From the NCBI GenBank assembly GCA_036674765.1, contig JARVKI010000111.1:1-64000 (forward strand): a DNA stretch of 64,000 bases, given 5' to 3'. A program made the translations under genes and the position numbers. Positions 35,387-48,197 of this stretch are shown here, in pieces (the first letter of the stretch is position 1; each line of letters begins with the position of its first letter). The notes under the pieces are model-generated. The model searched no databases. It was not told where the DNA came from and saw only the letters and a program-made list of their open reading frames with translations. Origin of the DNA: Seiridium cupressi. Lineage: Eukaryota > Ascomycota > Sordariomycetes > Amphisphaeriales > Sporocadaceae.

Positions 35387-38294
35387 ATTGACAGCGAATC
35401 AGAAATAGAAGTAAGGACCGTAGGTGGGATTCAGTGTATCCTCATGTCTTGTTCGTTTCAGCGGCCGTATCTGGGGGTTTATATTGGGCGCGGGGCTGTG
35501 TAGATTCAGCGAAGGCTGATCCAACTGTGCATGCAGGCGAACAAGGGCGAACCAACAGTACCCGTGAGTTGGGCGGTTGAGAGAGGCGGTGGCCGACAAA
35601 GTTTCTCTGGAATAAAGAAATACAGTTCCACCGGTCGATTAATTACATAGGGCCGTAGTATGCGAAAGAAAAGGAGGGGATTTGGGGTGAGTAAATAAGG
35701 GAAGGAGTGACGTTCGGCTACGAAGCAGAGGCGAAGCGAAGCGCTGCGCTGCGCAAATCCATCCAATGTCTTATGGGAAAAAGGATCGGATTCCACATGC
35801 GCCAGGGACGCGCCGTCGCAAAGTCGGGCAGGGAACTCCAAGCTTCCATGCCTGGGGCCCTGGCACCGAACCGGAGCATCAGACGGCAGGGGCCAGGGCA
35901 GGGGATGAAAATCCAGGGACTCAGCAGTTGGGCGATGCACTAAGCAAACCTAGAATCAAAAAGTCAGGGCACAAGCAATCAGCCCGCCATGTGTCGCTTC
36001 AGCCCTTTCGGACAAGGGGTCAATCATCCTCCTTTGCACCACGCATGCATCATCACGGCGTCGCACGCGGGTGACTGATTGAGGTCCAACTAACAGACGT
36101 GTCGCATCGTCGGTCACCACACGCAAGCACAGGTGACCGCAGTCTATAAGCACCGAGCAAACACGCAATGCCTGAGCGGCAGTCATCTGCATCTCACCTT
36201 GCCGCAGCACCCAATGCGAAGCCGTCATCAGAGACAAGCGGCATCCATTCGTCTACTTTGAACATGCACGATGCCTCGCTGAGGAGAACAACCACGCGGG
36301 CCAATTACATTCCCCTCTAGTCTCGTGACAGCGGCTTTGACGGCATGATCTAGCCTGCACGTCAGGGGCGATGTGGCGGTCTCTTAGTAGTCCCACCCAC
36401 GCTAAGCCACTGTAATTCTGGCGGCCAGTCTGCCCACCTCACCTCATTGGCTCAGAAGCCCGCTGAGATCTCGCCGCAGCAAAAAGACGTTGGCGACCGA
36501 CCATGACTAAGTTCGTGAAGCACATCACCTTCGTTCAGGCTAACCTAGCAATTCGACCTTTGCGTTCATGTGTTGGTGACTGACGCAAAGTTGACCGACT
36601 ATCACTGCCTGGAAACCTTCAGAGTTCAGTACATCTCAGGTTTCCCTCGTTGCAGATTATCGGGGCAAGCATTCGCTGTACGGGAGCAGACTTCTCCAGC
36701 GATATAACCCATTGGATTAATCAATCCGTACGCCTCTATTTGCTGCACCTCGCACTTGGCGCAGTGTCATTGGCTTGACATGCACGAAACGCTACCAAAA
36801 GAGGGATATCGACCATTTACGTGCCACTGGTGAAGCTGAATGCACAGCCATCACTAACCGCCCCCGGCATCAACATGTCGGCTTCCGTAGTGCCATGATT
36901 CTAGGTATTTCTACGAGAATTTCCCCAGTATTTACGTCGCACTCAGCAATAGAACTCTATCAACGGATATATTCTACTTTCTGGTTGAGTTCCACTCTGC
37001 GTAACTAGCATACAAGCTCAGATACATGTAGGCAGTTCTGTAGTGGGCCTCCACCGGCAGAAGACGAGCTGCAAGACTCAACTTCAGCTTCGAACCCAGC
37101 TTTGCAGCTCGCAGGTCTTTTTGCCCAAGGGTATTGGCTCTCAGCTGTGCATGGCGTGGCTATGCTCCTCTGGATAGGCATTTATCGTCACGACTCCCGG
37201 TCAAGTCTCTCATGGCTCTCGCATAGTATTGCTTCTCAGTAGATGGGAAACAATATAGTAAGTCGCTGGTTCTGGGGTTGATCCCTCTTGGTGGATGGTA
37301 TGTAAACACATGCTGAAATATAATTATTTGGTCTACTATTGTCTACGTGTAGCTTGAGTACGGGGAAGCTGCAATTTGTGCTTGTAAGGGCAAACCACCT
37401 CCAGCCTTCAATGTCGCAACGGGGAATATGCCTGTAAGGATTCATGTCCTTGAATTTGATGCATCGACGTCGTTTGCTGTCTACTAGGGCCGTTCTCGAC
37501 AATAAATCGCACGATAGTCGATTGATTTATAGACGTAATTAATCCTTGTACTGACATTATATCTTCGAATTGCTCCTTGTAAAATCCCCGACTAAGCCTG
37601 CGAGCATCATAACCGTGTTAGTGGGCATGGTAGTAATCCTAACAACAATCTCGAAGACACCTTGTGAAGCAACAGTCTCCTACTGGCTGGGCTATCAAAA
37701 TTAAAAGCAAGTGTGAGAACTAGATATTATTAAAATAACGCTTAGTATATGGCAAGCGGATTGCACAAGTCGACACAAGACTCCAGGCAAACGGAAGACG
37801 ACTGCTTTGTTTGTTGGTGCCACATACGAATGGCTTAATCTTGAATTGCCGTTTATTCCGCAAGTATTCACCAATTATCCAAGAAAGAATTTGGGTCTGG
37901 CTGCACTTGAAATTCGTAAGCAATCCAGCTTGTTTTCAATTCAACCCATCCAACTTGAAACCCCCGTTGCTGGGTTTTCATTGTGCCGGCCCAAACAGAG
38001 ACTTTTTTTTTTTTGGACAACCGGATCTCTTCTCAGCCCACACACTCTGGATTTGGTAATTCAAAGTCCGTCTGTATCTACCTCAGGTTCATTCAAGATT
38101 GTCTGGTAAATCGAGAATCCCTCGATTCTGCCTTTCTTGGCCTGCCTGCAGGCAAACGAATTGTTATTTACAACAAACAACTTGGGGCCTGATTCCCTTC
38201 TACTTCTACAAATTACCACTATTGTGAACCTAACCTTCACCACACATCATCATCACACCATCACACTCAATCGAGATTTGATCCAAACAATACC
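35387..38294. other. 2.9-kb divergent intergenic region
   Basis: Lies between the kinase and arb1 starts. No gene supported: the long minus frame at 35506-35940 lacks any domain. A 12-T run at 38003-38014 and pyrimidine-rich leader sequence lie upstream of arb1. Long upstream regions often carry 5' UTR introns, which I cannot confirm. Confidence 0.5.
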
Positions 38295-39970
38295 ATGGCC
38301 GATTCCTTCAGAGACCAGAAGAGTTGCGACGACGAAGTTGCAACTAGTAAGGCACTCGCCTCTCCCGCCGCTTCGTCTAACCGTACACCCCTAGTGGATG
38401 CTACAGACGGCGTGACCAAGACCACCGAGGATGAGCCTAACCAAGATGCGGAATCAGCGATTAGCGAGACGCCTGGTTCACCATCTGCTGCTGATGGCGA
38501 TTTACCCATATCTATGGAGGCCCCAAAGAAGAAGAGGAAGTCCAGGCCTGGCAAGACCCGCCGAGCGATCACGGGTTTCGAAGGTAACTACCATTCGTCC
38601 AAATTATGAATATGGCCAGAAAGTGACAAAAAAGCAGAATTCTTCGCCGACGCCCCTACGACACCTGCTGAACATGCCGAGGAGAAGAAACTGTTCTCGT
38701 CCGAGCATCCATTCGCCCAGCGCATCGAGGAAGCCATTCAGCGCTACCGCCAGAAGCGTCGCTTCGACAGCCAGCGCTCCTTCCTCTTTGACAAGTACCT
38801 TGCGCTCGGTGGCATCGACAGCTCTCAGCGCATGTTCCAGGGCCTTGATCCCCTCGAGATCAAGAACATGACCAACGAAGAGATTCGTCAGATGACTGCT
38901 CGGGATGTTATTCATCATGGTTCCGCTAGCACCAAGTTCTACGACCCTGACGAGCCTGGCACTTGGACCGTGAACTTCCCCATTGTTGTCAAGGGTTTCC
39001 TGTGAGTTATTCGTCCGATCTTGTGGCAGTGCTTGTAGTAACATAGATTAGGTCTCGCTGGGTTCCCGAGAACTACCCTCGCAGCGACCAGGGCTTCCAT
39101 TACGATAATGAGCAAGCTGCGGGCCTTATTCACAATTTCCTTAGCTACATCCAGATGCATGATGTCTGTCCCGAGTACAATTCCCAGATTCTCGAAGCCA
39201 AAGCCGTTTGTGGTAATGCTCCCATGGAGCTTCGCTTTGCCCGCGAGCTATACCACGATCTCCAGGACTCATTCAACACCGCAGCCAAGTGCCTCTTCGT
39301 AGATGGCAACGTCTTCGATGCCACCAATCCTTCACCGATTGGTGGTACGGCAGAGGAAGGAGAGGAGTTTCCTGGCCAGAACATGGCAATGAGAACCAAG
39401 AAGCTCGACCCGTTTACACAGCTTGTCATCTTTCGTCTCGCAGTCATGGATGTTTACAAGGACACCAATCACCTTGCTGCTGATGAAGACCCGCGTAACA
39501 TTCACGTCAAGTCGACCGATATTGAGACGTACCAGGTCATTTCAGTTCAGCGTCGCAAGAAGAAGGAGAAGGCAATGCTGGAAAGGCTCCTGGCTGAGCA
39601 GGGCTTGGATGGAAAGGTCAAGCCCATGGGCACGATGACTCTACGCCCGAACATGATCGAGCACGCCTACAGCAATGTGCCTCGCCCTGACGAGGTCGAA
39701 TTCGACAAGGATCTGACAGACAAGATTATCATGGATGATGAGGTCTTGGCCAAAGTCCAGCCAGGCATGAAATTGCAGCTTGAGGTGTGCAAGCTGAACA
39801 TCGGTATCGCCTTTATTAAGAAGGTTCTTGATGTTCGTGTGAGCTTTGATACTCTGCTTCCCCAAAGTCTTATGCTCACTTGGAAGGAACCGGTGGAGAA
39901 TGAGCGGCCTGCACCGTCGGTTGAGAATCCGGGTTCGGAAGACAAGGCTATGGAGGCCGATGGAGCCTAG
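38295..39970 (+). CDS. arb1: Arb1-like subunit of the Argonaute siRNA chaperone (ARC) complex
   Basis: Join 38295..38583, 38620..39001, 39052..39970, giving 529 aa. Both introns are short GT-AG (36 and 50 nt) with matching phases. The N-terminus is acidic/Ser-rich with a basic patch (PKKKRKSRPGKTRR, a likely NLS). The Arb1 domain covers most of the rest (AEFFADAPTTPAE, PFAQRIEEAIQRYRQKRRFDSQR, FDKYLALGGIDSSQR, FLSRWVPENYPRSDQGF). In S. pombe Arb1 with Arb2 holds Ago1 bound to duplex siRNA and is needed for heterochromatin assembly. The presence here implies an RNA-silencing chaperone, fitting with the silenced-looking repeats in the window. Confidence 0.9.
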
Positions 39971-41051
39971 GCGAGGAGTAGAGCCTTGCCAGTCTAAATG
40001 GTGCTAAACAGGAATCAACGGTGGGGAATCGAATATGGACCGGGTTTGCCGTACACCACATGCGGCATATACCAAAGTGGTATTTTCGCGTAGGTGAGAC
40101 AAAAGTGTCAGCCAGTAGGGTTTTGGCACTCGTAATCTGATTATATTCCTAATGCACTAGGTTCGACATACAGCGAACGCAATTTAAATCAGTGAGATTG
40201 GACAGCGTCGCTTCGCCAGTACGACAGATACAGTCAACCGTAATATACCTAACGCAGATCGCATTTGCGTGCTGATTTATCCATGTCGTTCACAATTTCT
40301 GTCGTTCCTGATCGCCTCCGTACCTTTTTTGGCCGTACCGCGCGCCTCTCCTTCATGTCGTAGAATTAGGATTTATCTAGACCTAAGATTGAACTCAGTC
40401 TACTTCTAGCAAGCGAGGGTAACTTTGTTCCACAATATGGTGTATACCTGCTATAAAATGGCGGTTAGCCTTATCTATAATAGGTAGCAATAATTTTGTA
40501 TCCTTATCAGGTATCTTATCGAAGACTTGAATTAAATACGGTAAGGCGTATGGAGCTATATAGCCTTTTATGCCGGTTACCTTAAAGATATTTAACAGGA
40601 ATACAAAATCATCGTCATGTACCGTAGGCCTAGCCCTGGTGTAAAACCCCTGCACCACACAGTGCGGATAGTAGTTATTATTATTTTTGTACCGTATCCC
40701 ATTATCTCCCCTCACAGCCCCTTGCAAACCTACATGTAGTCAGGCTGAAAGTAAGGCCCTGTTTTGACAAGTGGGGTATCGACCATTTATGCAAGCTTAT
40801 GGTTCGCGGACCAATGGGTTTACCGAAATGATGGTTGCAAAGCACTGCCCCATGCGACACATAGCCGGTGATGCGCATTCAACCATGCCACATTCCAGCC
40901 GCATAAAGCTTTCCAAAGAATGGCCTATAGAGTCACTCTGACAAGTCAAGACAACCGAGTCGAGCCGACCCTCAGCCTTGCACGATCAGCATCCTCGCAA
41001 GCACCGCAGGCCGTTTACTAGCTGGGGACCGATGCGTCCGAATGGGTCAGG
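39971..41051. other. intergenic with one unidentified frame
   Basis: Contains a minus-strand frame 40395-40727 (110 codons, TTG-initiated, block DDDFVFLLNIFKVTGIKG). It has relaxed codon usage and AT bias and could be a transposon relic. No family recognised. Confidence 0.4.
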
Positions 41052-42477
41052 ATGCAGACAAGCATGGAGAAGAGCTATACCATGGAAGAGCGTGATGACA
41101 TAGCGAACAACGGAGTTTCGGCGATGGACTATGGTGACAAAACACCTCCTCGGAATGTAGCAACTTTAGACGTACTGGAGAACTTCCAGGAATATCACCC
41201 GGCGGAAGGTATGAACAACAAGGTGGCTGCGACGCCCACCAGCGGCTATCATACGGCAGAAAGTGAGACGGCTCCCACGATCGGTGGCATTAACGCAGCA
41301 ACCAATGAGAGATTATCACAGTGCAAAAGGACAGCAGGGGGGATTGACAGCGAAAATCCACCAACAAAGCGCAGCATCGACAGTTATTCAAGCAGAGCGT
41401 CAGAAAGCTATAAGAATCTTGCGAACGAAGATGAGCCACAGCGGAGACTGGCGTGTCCGTTTTCTAAGTATAATCCATCAAAATACGTCACGGGGCGGAC
41501 CTGTTCGGGGCCGGGATGGTCATCCGTTCATAGGTTGAAGTATGTCCCCAGATTAGGAGATTGCAGTCACTTGAGCTTGCTGACTCGATATAAGAGAGCA
41601 CCTCTTCAGAAGACACATGCTGGTGAGGCACGTTTGTTTGCGCTGCCGAACACCCTTCAGCACTGAAAGCGATCTACTGCAGCATAAGGCGAACCTCATA
41701 GAATGCCCTCCAAAAAGCGAACAGTCGGAAACTGAGGGGATCGGGCCGGAGCAGGAGAAGCATTTACGTTCGAGACAACGACAACAGCTGTCGTCGAAGG
41801 AAAGATGGTTTGATATATTCCACATTTTGTTCCCGGAAATTGACGAGTCCCAATATCCTTCTCCATGTACGTTTAATACCCTGATACCAAAGTAATTGCC
41901 CATCTACGAAGGATGATTCAGGCTCACACTTCGCCTAGATTACGATTACACCATTTCCGCGGAACGCGAAGACAGCTGTAGCAATATGGAATCAGAAATA
42001 AAATTGATTTTGCAGGAAAAGCTCGAAGAGGTTACAGGCAAAATTGCCTGTGGTGTGTTGAGCTCGTTACCTTATGCTCAAATTGGCTCAGTTGTTTCGG
42101 AACCCAGCGACACGTCTCGCAAGCTGAAGCCAGACGTGAGTAAAGAGATTAAGCAGATATGTAATCTTGCACACAAGGCTGCCGTACAAGGCATGGCTGT
42201 GGACATCATTCGGTCTGTGAAAGGGCGCAAATTGGGGGTTTCTGAGCGACGAGCAGATATTATTTTCGAGGACAGCCGTCTCACAGGAACAGATGTGGAG
42301 GACTCAAGGATCTTCGACCATTCTTTCGACTGGAAGTTTATCCCTACCCCTGAAGATCTCTGGTTGATATCACCAGCCTTTCCCGTTTCAATTCCCTTGG
42401 TAATGAACGTACCTAGCAATACTGGTTCACTTGCGCAGTCTCACCCAATTTCTGATCACAGCTGGCTCCAAAGATGA
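41052..42477 (+). CDS. C2H2-like zinc finger protein of a fungal-specific family
   Basis: Join 41052..41539, 41595..41866, 41939..42477, giving 432 aa. The first intron (GTATGT...ATAAG) joins the finger: RRLACPFSKYNPSKY, then CSGPGWSSVHRLKEHLFRRH, then CLRCRTPFSTESDLLQH. This gives a degenerate C2H2 pair typical of many Eurotiales proteins of unknown role. After it come QRQQLSSKERWFDIFHILFPEID and, across intron 2, a coiled/helical tail (ESEIKLILQEKLEEVTG). The N-terminus (1-135) is low complexity. Alternative starts at 41064 and 41082 are possible. It is probably a nucleic-acid or protein-binding regulator. Its target is unknown. Confidence 0.8.
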
Positions 42478-43081
42478 TATGGAATATGGCTTGTGGGCAT
42501 TAATACCTCTTCGACCAGGAAGTTGTATGACCAGGAGATGACTTCAACGTGCAATAATTCACGGGTCTTCGTCCGTCTTAGGAAAGGCTCTGATATAGCT
42601 ACCTTTTAAAGAAGAACCAATAGGAATCCACAGTGAATCGAGCCTAGTATCCCTCCGCCGGTAGAGTAGTGGTTGATTGTATTTTAGTCGTGAAATCTTG
42701 GACAGTAATAATTGCATAATGAATATAAGATTGAGTGTGTAGTCTTGGCCAGTATTGTGGAGTCGTGCCAACCTGCGGATGCTCGGCGCATAAGGTTCAA
42801 CGTCACTATGCACACTCTATTAAGAGGTCTACAGAGGGAGAGTTACATGATTGATCTAGCCGGACACATGGGTTCAAGGAATCAGTATTGTATACGCTAT
42901 GCTTTTACTTTCCATTTCACTAATACAGGTTTTGTACAGTCCACATTGCATCCCACTCCATGTCGCTCCACGCGCCCGTACCGCAGCTCAACTTCCCACC
43001 GTTATCACTTCCTGAAAAAAAACGGAAAACCAGGAAGTCTCGTCAAATTGTATCCAAATCTTGTTCTTTAGCTGAGGGATC
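42478..43081. other. intergenic, no gene seen
   Basis: Converging 3' flanks of the zinc finger and cystine-knot genes. Frames are short and unremarkable. Confidence 0.55.
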
Positions 43082-43397
43082 TCAGTTGCACGCAAGGCCG
43101 CCGGTACCATGATTTTCGGCGCAGATACCACTGCAGCAAGCGTCGAAATCGCTGGAACAATCATCTATTGAGCAAAGTAAGATTAGCGTCTATTAACGTC
43201 TTCTGGAAGTGTATTTGACGCATGCCAACGCAGATTTGCTGGGCATAGAGCGCGGCGAAGAGGTTGATTTTGTGCTCTTATGACTCACATCCAGTGGGGA
43301 GACATCGCTTCTCCGTCACGGCCTCATTGATAGGCGACGGCGCTGCGACAGCCGTCATGGCGAAAAGGGCAGTGAGTAGTGTTGTGTAGAAGATCAT
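43082..43397 (-). CDS. small secreted cysteine-rich peptide, knottin-like precursor
   Basis: Spliced from 43397..43289 and 43164..43082, giving 63 aa. The 124-nt intron runs GTGAGT...CAATAG with a GCTAATC branch site. Precursor: signal peptide ending TAVAAP (about residues 1-20), a short propeptide finishing in EKR (a Kex2-type dibasic site), then a mature domain of 32 residues. All six cysteines lie in the mature part with spacing C-X6-C-X6-CC-X3-C-X10-C, matching the inhibitor cystine knot framework. No Cys lies outside it. A TATA box is positioned 74 nt upstream. No homologue is recognised. Possible roles, all inferred, are an antimicrobial peptide, a host-directed effector, or a protease/channel inhibitor. 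Confidence 0.75.
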
Positions 43398-45744
43398 TTT
43401 GAATTTATTAGAGATGTGCTGTTGCGACTTATGAATTCGCTTTCAATGCACAAGAGCGCAGACAAACAGCCTTATATATCTTTCCGGGCTTTGGGAAATA
43501 TGCTTGTACTGTGCCGAATTGGCACTGGTTTACTTTTGATGGACCAGTGGACTTGGATCGATGTGTAGTATCGCCAATCAGCTTTATCTTGACAGAAGCA
43601 GTTTCTTCCGTCGAGTAATGCATCTCCGCTCATTCGAGGGTACACAATCACATGCGACAGTTGTATGTGCAGTATCCTTAGATCAGAAAATCCGTTATCC
43701 ACTATGAGCGTCATAAACGAGGCTTGGGACTTAATTAAAGTAAGAGCTGACCAGTCACCCTTACGAGATTTGCGGCGGCATGTAGGATTCCATGTCCAGC
43801 CTCTTCTGTTGATCATAGACAAATGTGGCGGCGGCTGGCTTGATGCGGCTTGTTTATGTCAAATCCCATGACGTATTCAAGAGGAGGCTTAGCCACGATT
43901 TAGGATGAAAGATGCCAGGCCAAGCAGGCTACAGTCATCCATTCATGCATAACTCGGGTAGTTGTGCTGTGGCATAAGGGAATCACAAGCAAGTGCAGCG
44001 TACTAAAAATTGTTGGTACGACTCAGCCAGTCCGACAGCAGTTGCAAGTCGAGTATTTCAGGTTCCGGTTGAATTGACCTTGGTTACATTGTACTTAAAC
44101 AGCTAAAAAAAAATAAAAAAAAAAATTAAAAAGAAAATGGAGATTGGGGATACCTATTAACGGATTTTCGCCCGAGTGTCAGCCTGCTCCTGGCGCAATG
44201 GATCGCGACAATCATCTGCCATAAGGCTCCCATCTGCCATCCTGCCATTAAGCTGGCACTGGATTTCCGCAACCCCGCTAGTTCGCTCCGTCTTACATCA
44301 TAGCTGGGTAGAAGAAGTGGGACTGCGCTAGTAGGGATTATCATGGACTTAATTGGTATAGAGTCATGTGAAATGCAAGTCCGGACAAGGCTTGCCCATA
44401 AACTGTGAGAGACCTTTGTACTCTTGGGTCCCACTCTTTTTGCCTAGTTTGGCCCTCCCTGGGGATCAACAGTAGGGCGATAGGTATCGGATATGTCGAT
44501 ACCGTAAATTTAGGCAATAGTTTCCACGTGAACAAATAACTATCAAGCGCACAAGTCCAGCGCAAACAACAGTTTGTATGCAGTAGTAAATATGAGACAG
44601 TCTATGATCTCGTCTTTCCTCTGCATCTGATTGTCTCAGTCCGATATACATGTATGGATTAGGGCGTAGAAGCAAGGTTTGTATCGAAAAAGTGCATTGT
44701 TCAAAAATTGTTTGACGCAAGATCTGAATTGGACTCTACCGCATCAGTGCTGAGCAACATTTTAAGGCAAGCTAAAAATAGTAGGCGGTCAAGGCAGACG
44801 TTGAGGAGCAGCAGTATGAATGTGTATGCTTTGTGGGTTCTAGTCTGATCATCTAAGTCAATGACTTATCTTTAGCCCAAGCCTCACATCAGCCTCTCGT
44901 AGAACCGGGTGTACGATTGATGCATATGGCTATTTCGAGCATTTAGTGATCTGCCCTCTTGATTGGATTGAATTGAATTTTAGATCAGACCTACTGATGT
45001 CGATCTGCAGGTCCCCCATGTTGAGATCTGTGTAAGACTCAACGTTACACCGAGTCAGATCAATGCACTCTCCGTTGCATCGAGACTCAACCTAGCCGTC
45101 AGTCCTGCTGCCGAATTACTCGCATCAGGCTCGATGAGTGGACAAGTTCCGTGAGACGAAGACACGCCACGCTGGGTCTGGTATTCGTGACGACTGTCGG
45201 AGTACCAACATTCTCTGCATCCAGTTGAAAGCGGTCCAAACGCCACTGAGAGGTCCCGCAGCACTCTGCCGTTGTAGCACACACTAATGGAAAGCGGCCA
45301 TCTTAACTCCCACGAACTTCTGTAAGTATTACACATTATATTGTGGGACAACGCTTCGTATTTAGTGCAGCAGTGCACCGCAGTCGACGGGCCTAGCCAG
45401 CCGAACAGTCTGTTAATTCTGTTTCACTGTGGTCCTTGGAATCCATATGTGTGAACATCATAGGGATCTGCACTCAGAGATATCGTTCGTGTAGATCTTG
45501 TAGAACAGCCAAGTTGAGATTGAGTAACCGGATGCAGGCTTCCATGTGATGCATACCTTACACGATATCAATACCAGTGACAAATCAAGCAGGAGCATTA
45601 TGAGCACTTCCGCCACATTATTCGGTTATGTATTTCTTATCATTACATTATATCTACCCGTAAGGCTCATTTCTAGATATCAATACTGAAAATTCATTTC
45701 ATTCCCACGCCGTAAAGAGGGAGCTCGCTCTTGGTGGTCGCGCC
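43398..45744. other. long intergenic region
   Basis: No gene supported. A homopurine A-tract lies at about 44104-44140. Minus frames at 45055-45378 have several Cys but no signal peptide or splice structure that I can defend. Confidence 0.45.
43471..43478 (-). promoter_or_regulatory. TATA box of the cystine-knot gene
   Basis: On the minus strand reads TATATAAG, 74 nt before the ATG at 43397. This distance supports the gene model. Confidence 0.6.
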
Positions 45745-47661
45745 ATGCCTACTATAGATGTTAGTGAGCTAAATATCATAGCCACGGTACTGGGTGAGGT
45801 GCTGTTTGCGCCGAGTGTAATGAATGTCGCTCGGCTGACTATCGTTTTCAGGCACCTTCACGATTCTGTTCGGATTAACAACATTCAAGTTCAAGAATGC
45901 TTGGTATCTTGGTGAAGCGTGTGAGTTGTTCTCTAATAAACTTGACCTCCAGAAAGCTGATATAAGTTATAGTGCCATCCGTGGCAATAGGAATTCTTCT
46001 GGGTCCAGTCGCAGCCCAGTTTCTTGACGCCAACAGGTGGATAGATTCGGGCCAGCAATCTGCCGTCACTCTTGGAATAATGCGACTAATGATTGGAATC
46101 CAGCTGTAAGTTGCATACCGACATTTCCCACATCAAAAAATGTTGATTAACCTATGCCGATAGAGTGATTGCTGGTTACCAGCTTCCTAAGCGATATCTG
46201 AGATTTCGTATTAAACCGATGATCGTTTGCCTGGTGCCTATAATGACGCTCATGTGGCTGTCGACAACCGCATGCGTGCTGCTGACCATCCCAAAGATGA
46301 GCCTCATATCTGCATTAATTGTGGCAGCCTGCGTCACCTCGACGGATCCCATTCTATCCCAAGCCATCGCAAAAGGTCCCTTCGCTGATAAATATGTCGC
46401 CAGACCGATGCGAGAGATCATATCGGCCGAAGCTGGCGCGAATGACGGCTTTGCCTCGCCGTTCCTGATGCTTGGCGTCAGTCTGAGCCTTCAATATGCG
46501 GCTGGAAATGAACCAGGAATTACTGGGCCAGAAGCTGGAGAAGCCCTAAAGTCCTGGGTTGTCGAGACACTTCTGTATATCGTGGTAGTGGCGATTGCAT
46601 ATGGAGCAGTTGTCGGCTACTGCGGACGAAGAGTAGTAGAGTTCTCTTTGGCCAGAAAGTGGATTGATACGGAAAGCTACCTCCTATATCCTACCGCTCT
46701 AGGTGTGAGTTGAACTCGGCCTTGTTTCGCGCTGAGTGAAGAACTGACATTCTACAGCTATTTGTTGTTGGAACTTGTGGTGCAATAGGTGTGAGCGACT
46801 TGCTTGCATGTTTTGTCACCGGCTGTGCACTAAACTGGGATGGCCGATTCCACGCGGAGACGAAGCGGCGTCACGATGAAGTAAACAATTGTGTCGACGT
46901 GCTTCTCAACTACGGTGGCTTCATGTTCATCGGTGTCACTCTGCCCTGGGATCAGTTCTATCAGCCAGATGTCACAGGGATCACCTGGGCAAGATTGTTT
47001 GGTCTCGGCTTCCTAGTGCTGGTTTTCAGGCGAATTCCAGCGCTTCTAGTTTGTTACAAGATGATGCCAGCCGTGGTCAAGGATTGGAAGGAGGCGATAT
47101 TCATGGGATACTTCGGCCCGATTGGAGTCGGCGCTATATATTATCTCGAGCATACCCAGTTGCTGTTTCTGGCCCAAGGCAAACTGAACCAGGATGAACA
47201 AGATCTTCTTCTCGCACTCACTCCAGGTAAGTTCTTCTCACTATTACGAACAAGGTCCACTTGCTGATAATAACGCAGTCGTCTACTTCCTTGCTTTGTT
47301 TTCAATCGTGATACATGGTGTCTCCATCCCATTGTTGAACGCATTTTACGCATTCTGGGGCGTCGAACCATTGACCAAAGACGCCGAGCAAATCCGGCGA
47401 AGAAGTGTCTACGTCGCAACGCCGACCAACGCTATCAGCACCACAGATGGTAATTTCATCGCATTCAATCGCTTCGACCGACCGAATGAGCGTGAGGATA
47501 GCAATATAGACACTGACCTTCTCCCTCACTTCCGCCGACATAGTCAAGCTCAACCAGAACGGATCAATTCCGCGGATAACTCGATTCGGGCCGAAGATAT
47601 CAAGAAAGAGAATGGCACAGTCTCTCCTACCACCCATTTACATGCGTCAGGTCGAGCGTAG
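45745..47661 (+). CDS. plasma-membrane Na+/H+ antiporter (CPA1, fungal Nha1/Sod2 type)
   Basis: Six exons: 45745..45793, 45852..45920, 45973..46105, 46164..46704, 46758..47226, 47279..47661, giving 547 aa. All introns are GT-AG and in phase. About 12 hydrophobic helices. Key motifs are LLGPVAAQFLD early, CVTSTDPILSQAIAKG (about residues 139-154, the TDP of the ion path) and EAGANDGFASPF (about 172-184, the conserved ND). The family has a long hydrophilic C-tail. Here it is moderate (about 90 residues), nearer to Sod2-like forms than to S. cerevisiae Nha1. It exchanges Na+/K+ for H+ for salt and pH tolerance. Intact. Confidence 0.93.
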
Positions 47662-47830
47662 TTCGACATGCCACATCTCATGATTTCTTGCCATATGAAT
47701 TATGCACGGCCGATGTCCAGCGACTAGTTTGAGTACATTAAACACCCTCAAGCGCCTTCAAAATCACGCGTCCCTATGCGCACCGCATCAGCCGCAGAAG
47801 TCATCACGTTAATACTGTCCGGTATATTGA

Positions 47831-48013
47831 GTAGTTAATTAAGTATCAGAAAGGTGCGGAAGGCAGAGAGAGGTAGCTAGTCTGTATATAGTGGCCGTGA
47901 AGCCCGGTAATCTAGGTGGCTGGGGGCCTTGTTCTGACAGTCTGACCATAGACCACCGTAAGCCACCGACCCATATACAGCTACTATAGTAAAAGAAAGC
48001 GGCTCACTAATCG
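47831..48013. repeat. dispersed repeat, copy B
   Basis: Partner of 20537-20758. The shared core includes GAGGTAGCTAGTCT and AGGTGGCTGG. Copy B is shorter by about 40-50 bp in the middle. Transition-rich divergence suggests repeat-induced mutation of an old transposon. Confidence 0.75.
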
Positions 48014-48197
48014 GTAGAAAGTGCGCGGATACGAGGTACATAGCTAAAAAGACGCACTTGCCAGTGAATATCGGTTAAAGAGTCATAAACTATGTTAATT
48101 AAAAGCACTCAGTTACGGAGTATGCATGTCTTTTCCCCGTAAAGTGTTATAAACAAGTCATTTTACTGGTTCTGGTCATAATTCTGTGATTATTGGT

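Noticed and set aside
35506..35940. 144-codon minus frame upstream of the inositol kinase
   Set aside because: No recognisable domain, compositionally biased, overlaps the kinase promoter/5' UTR.
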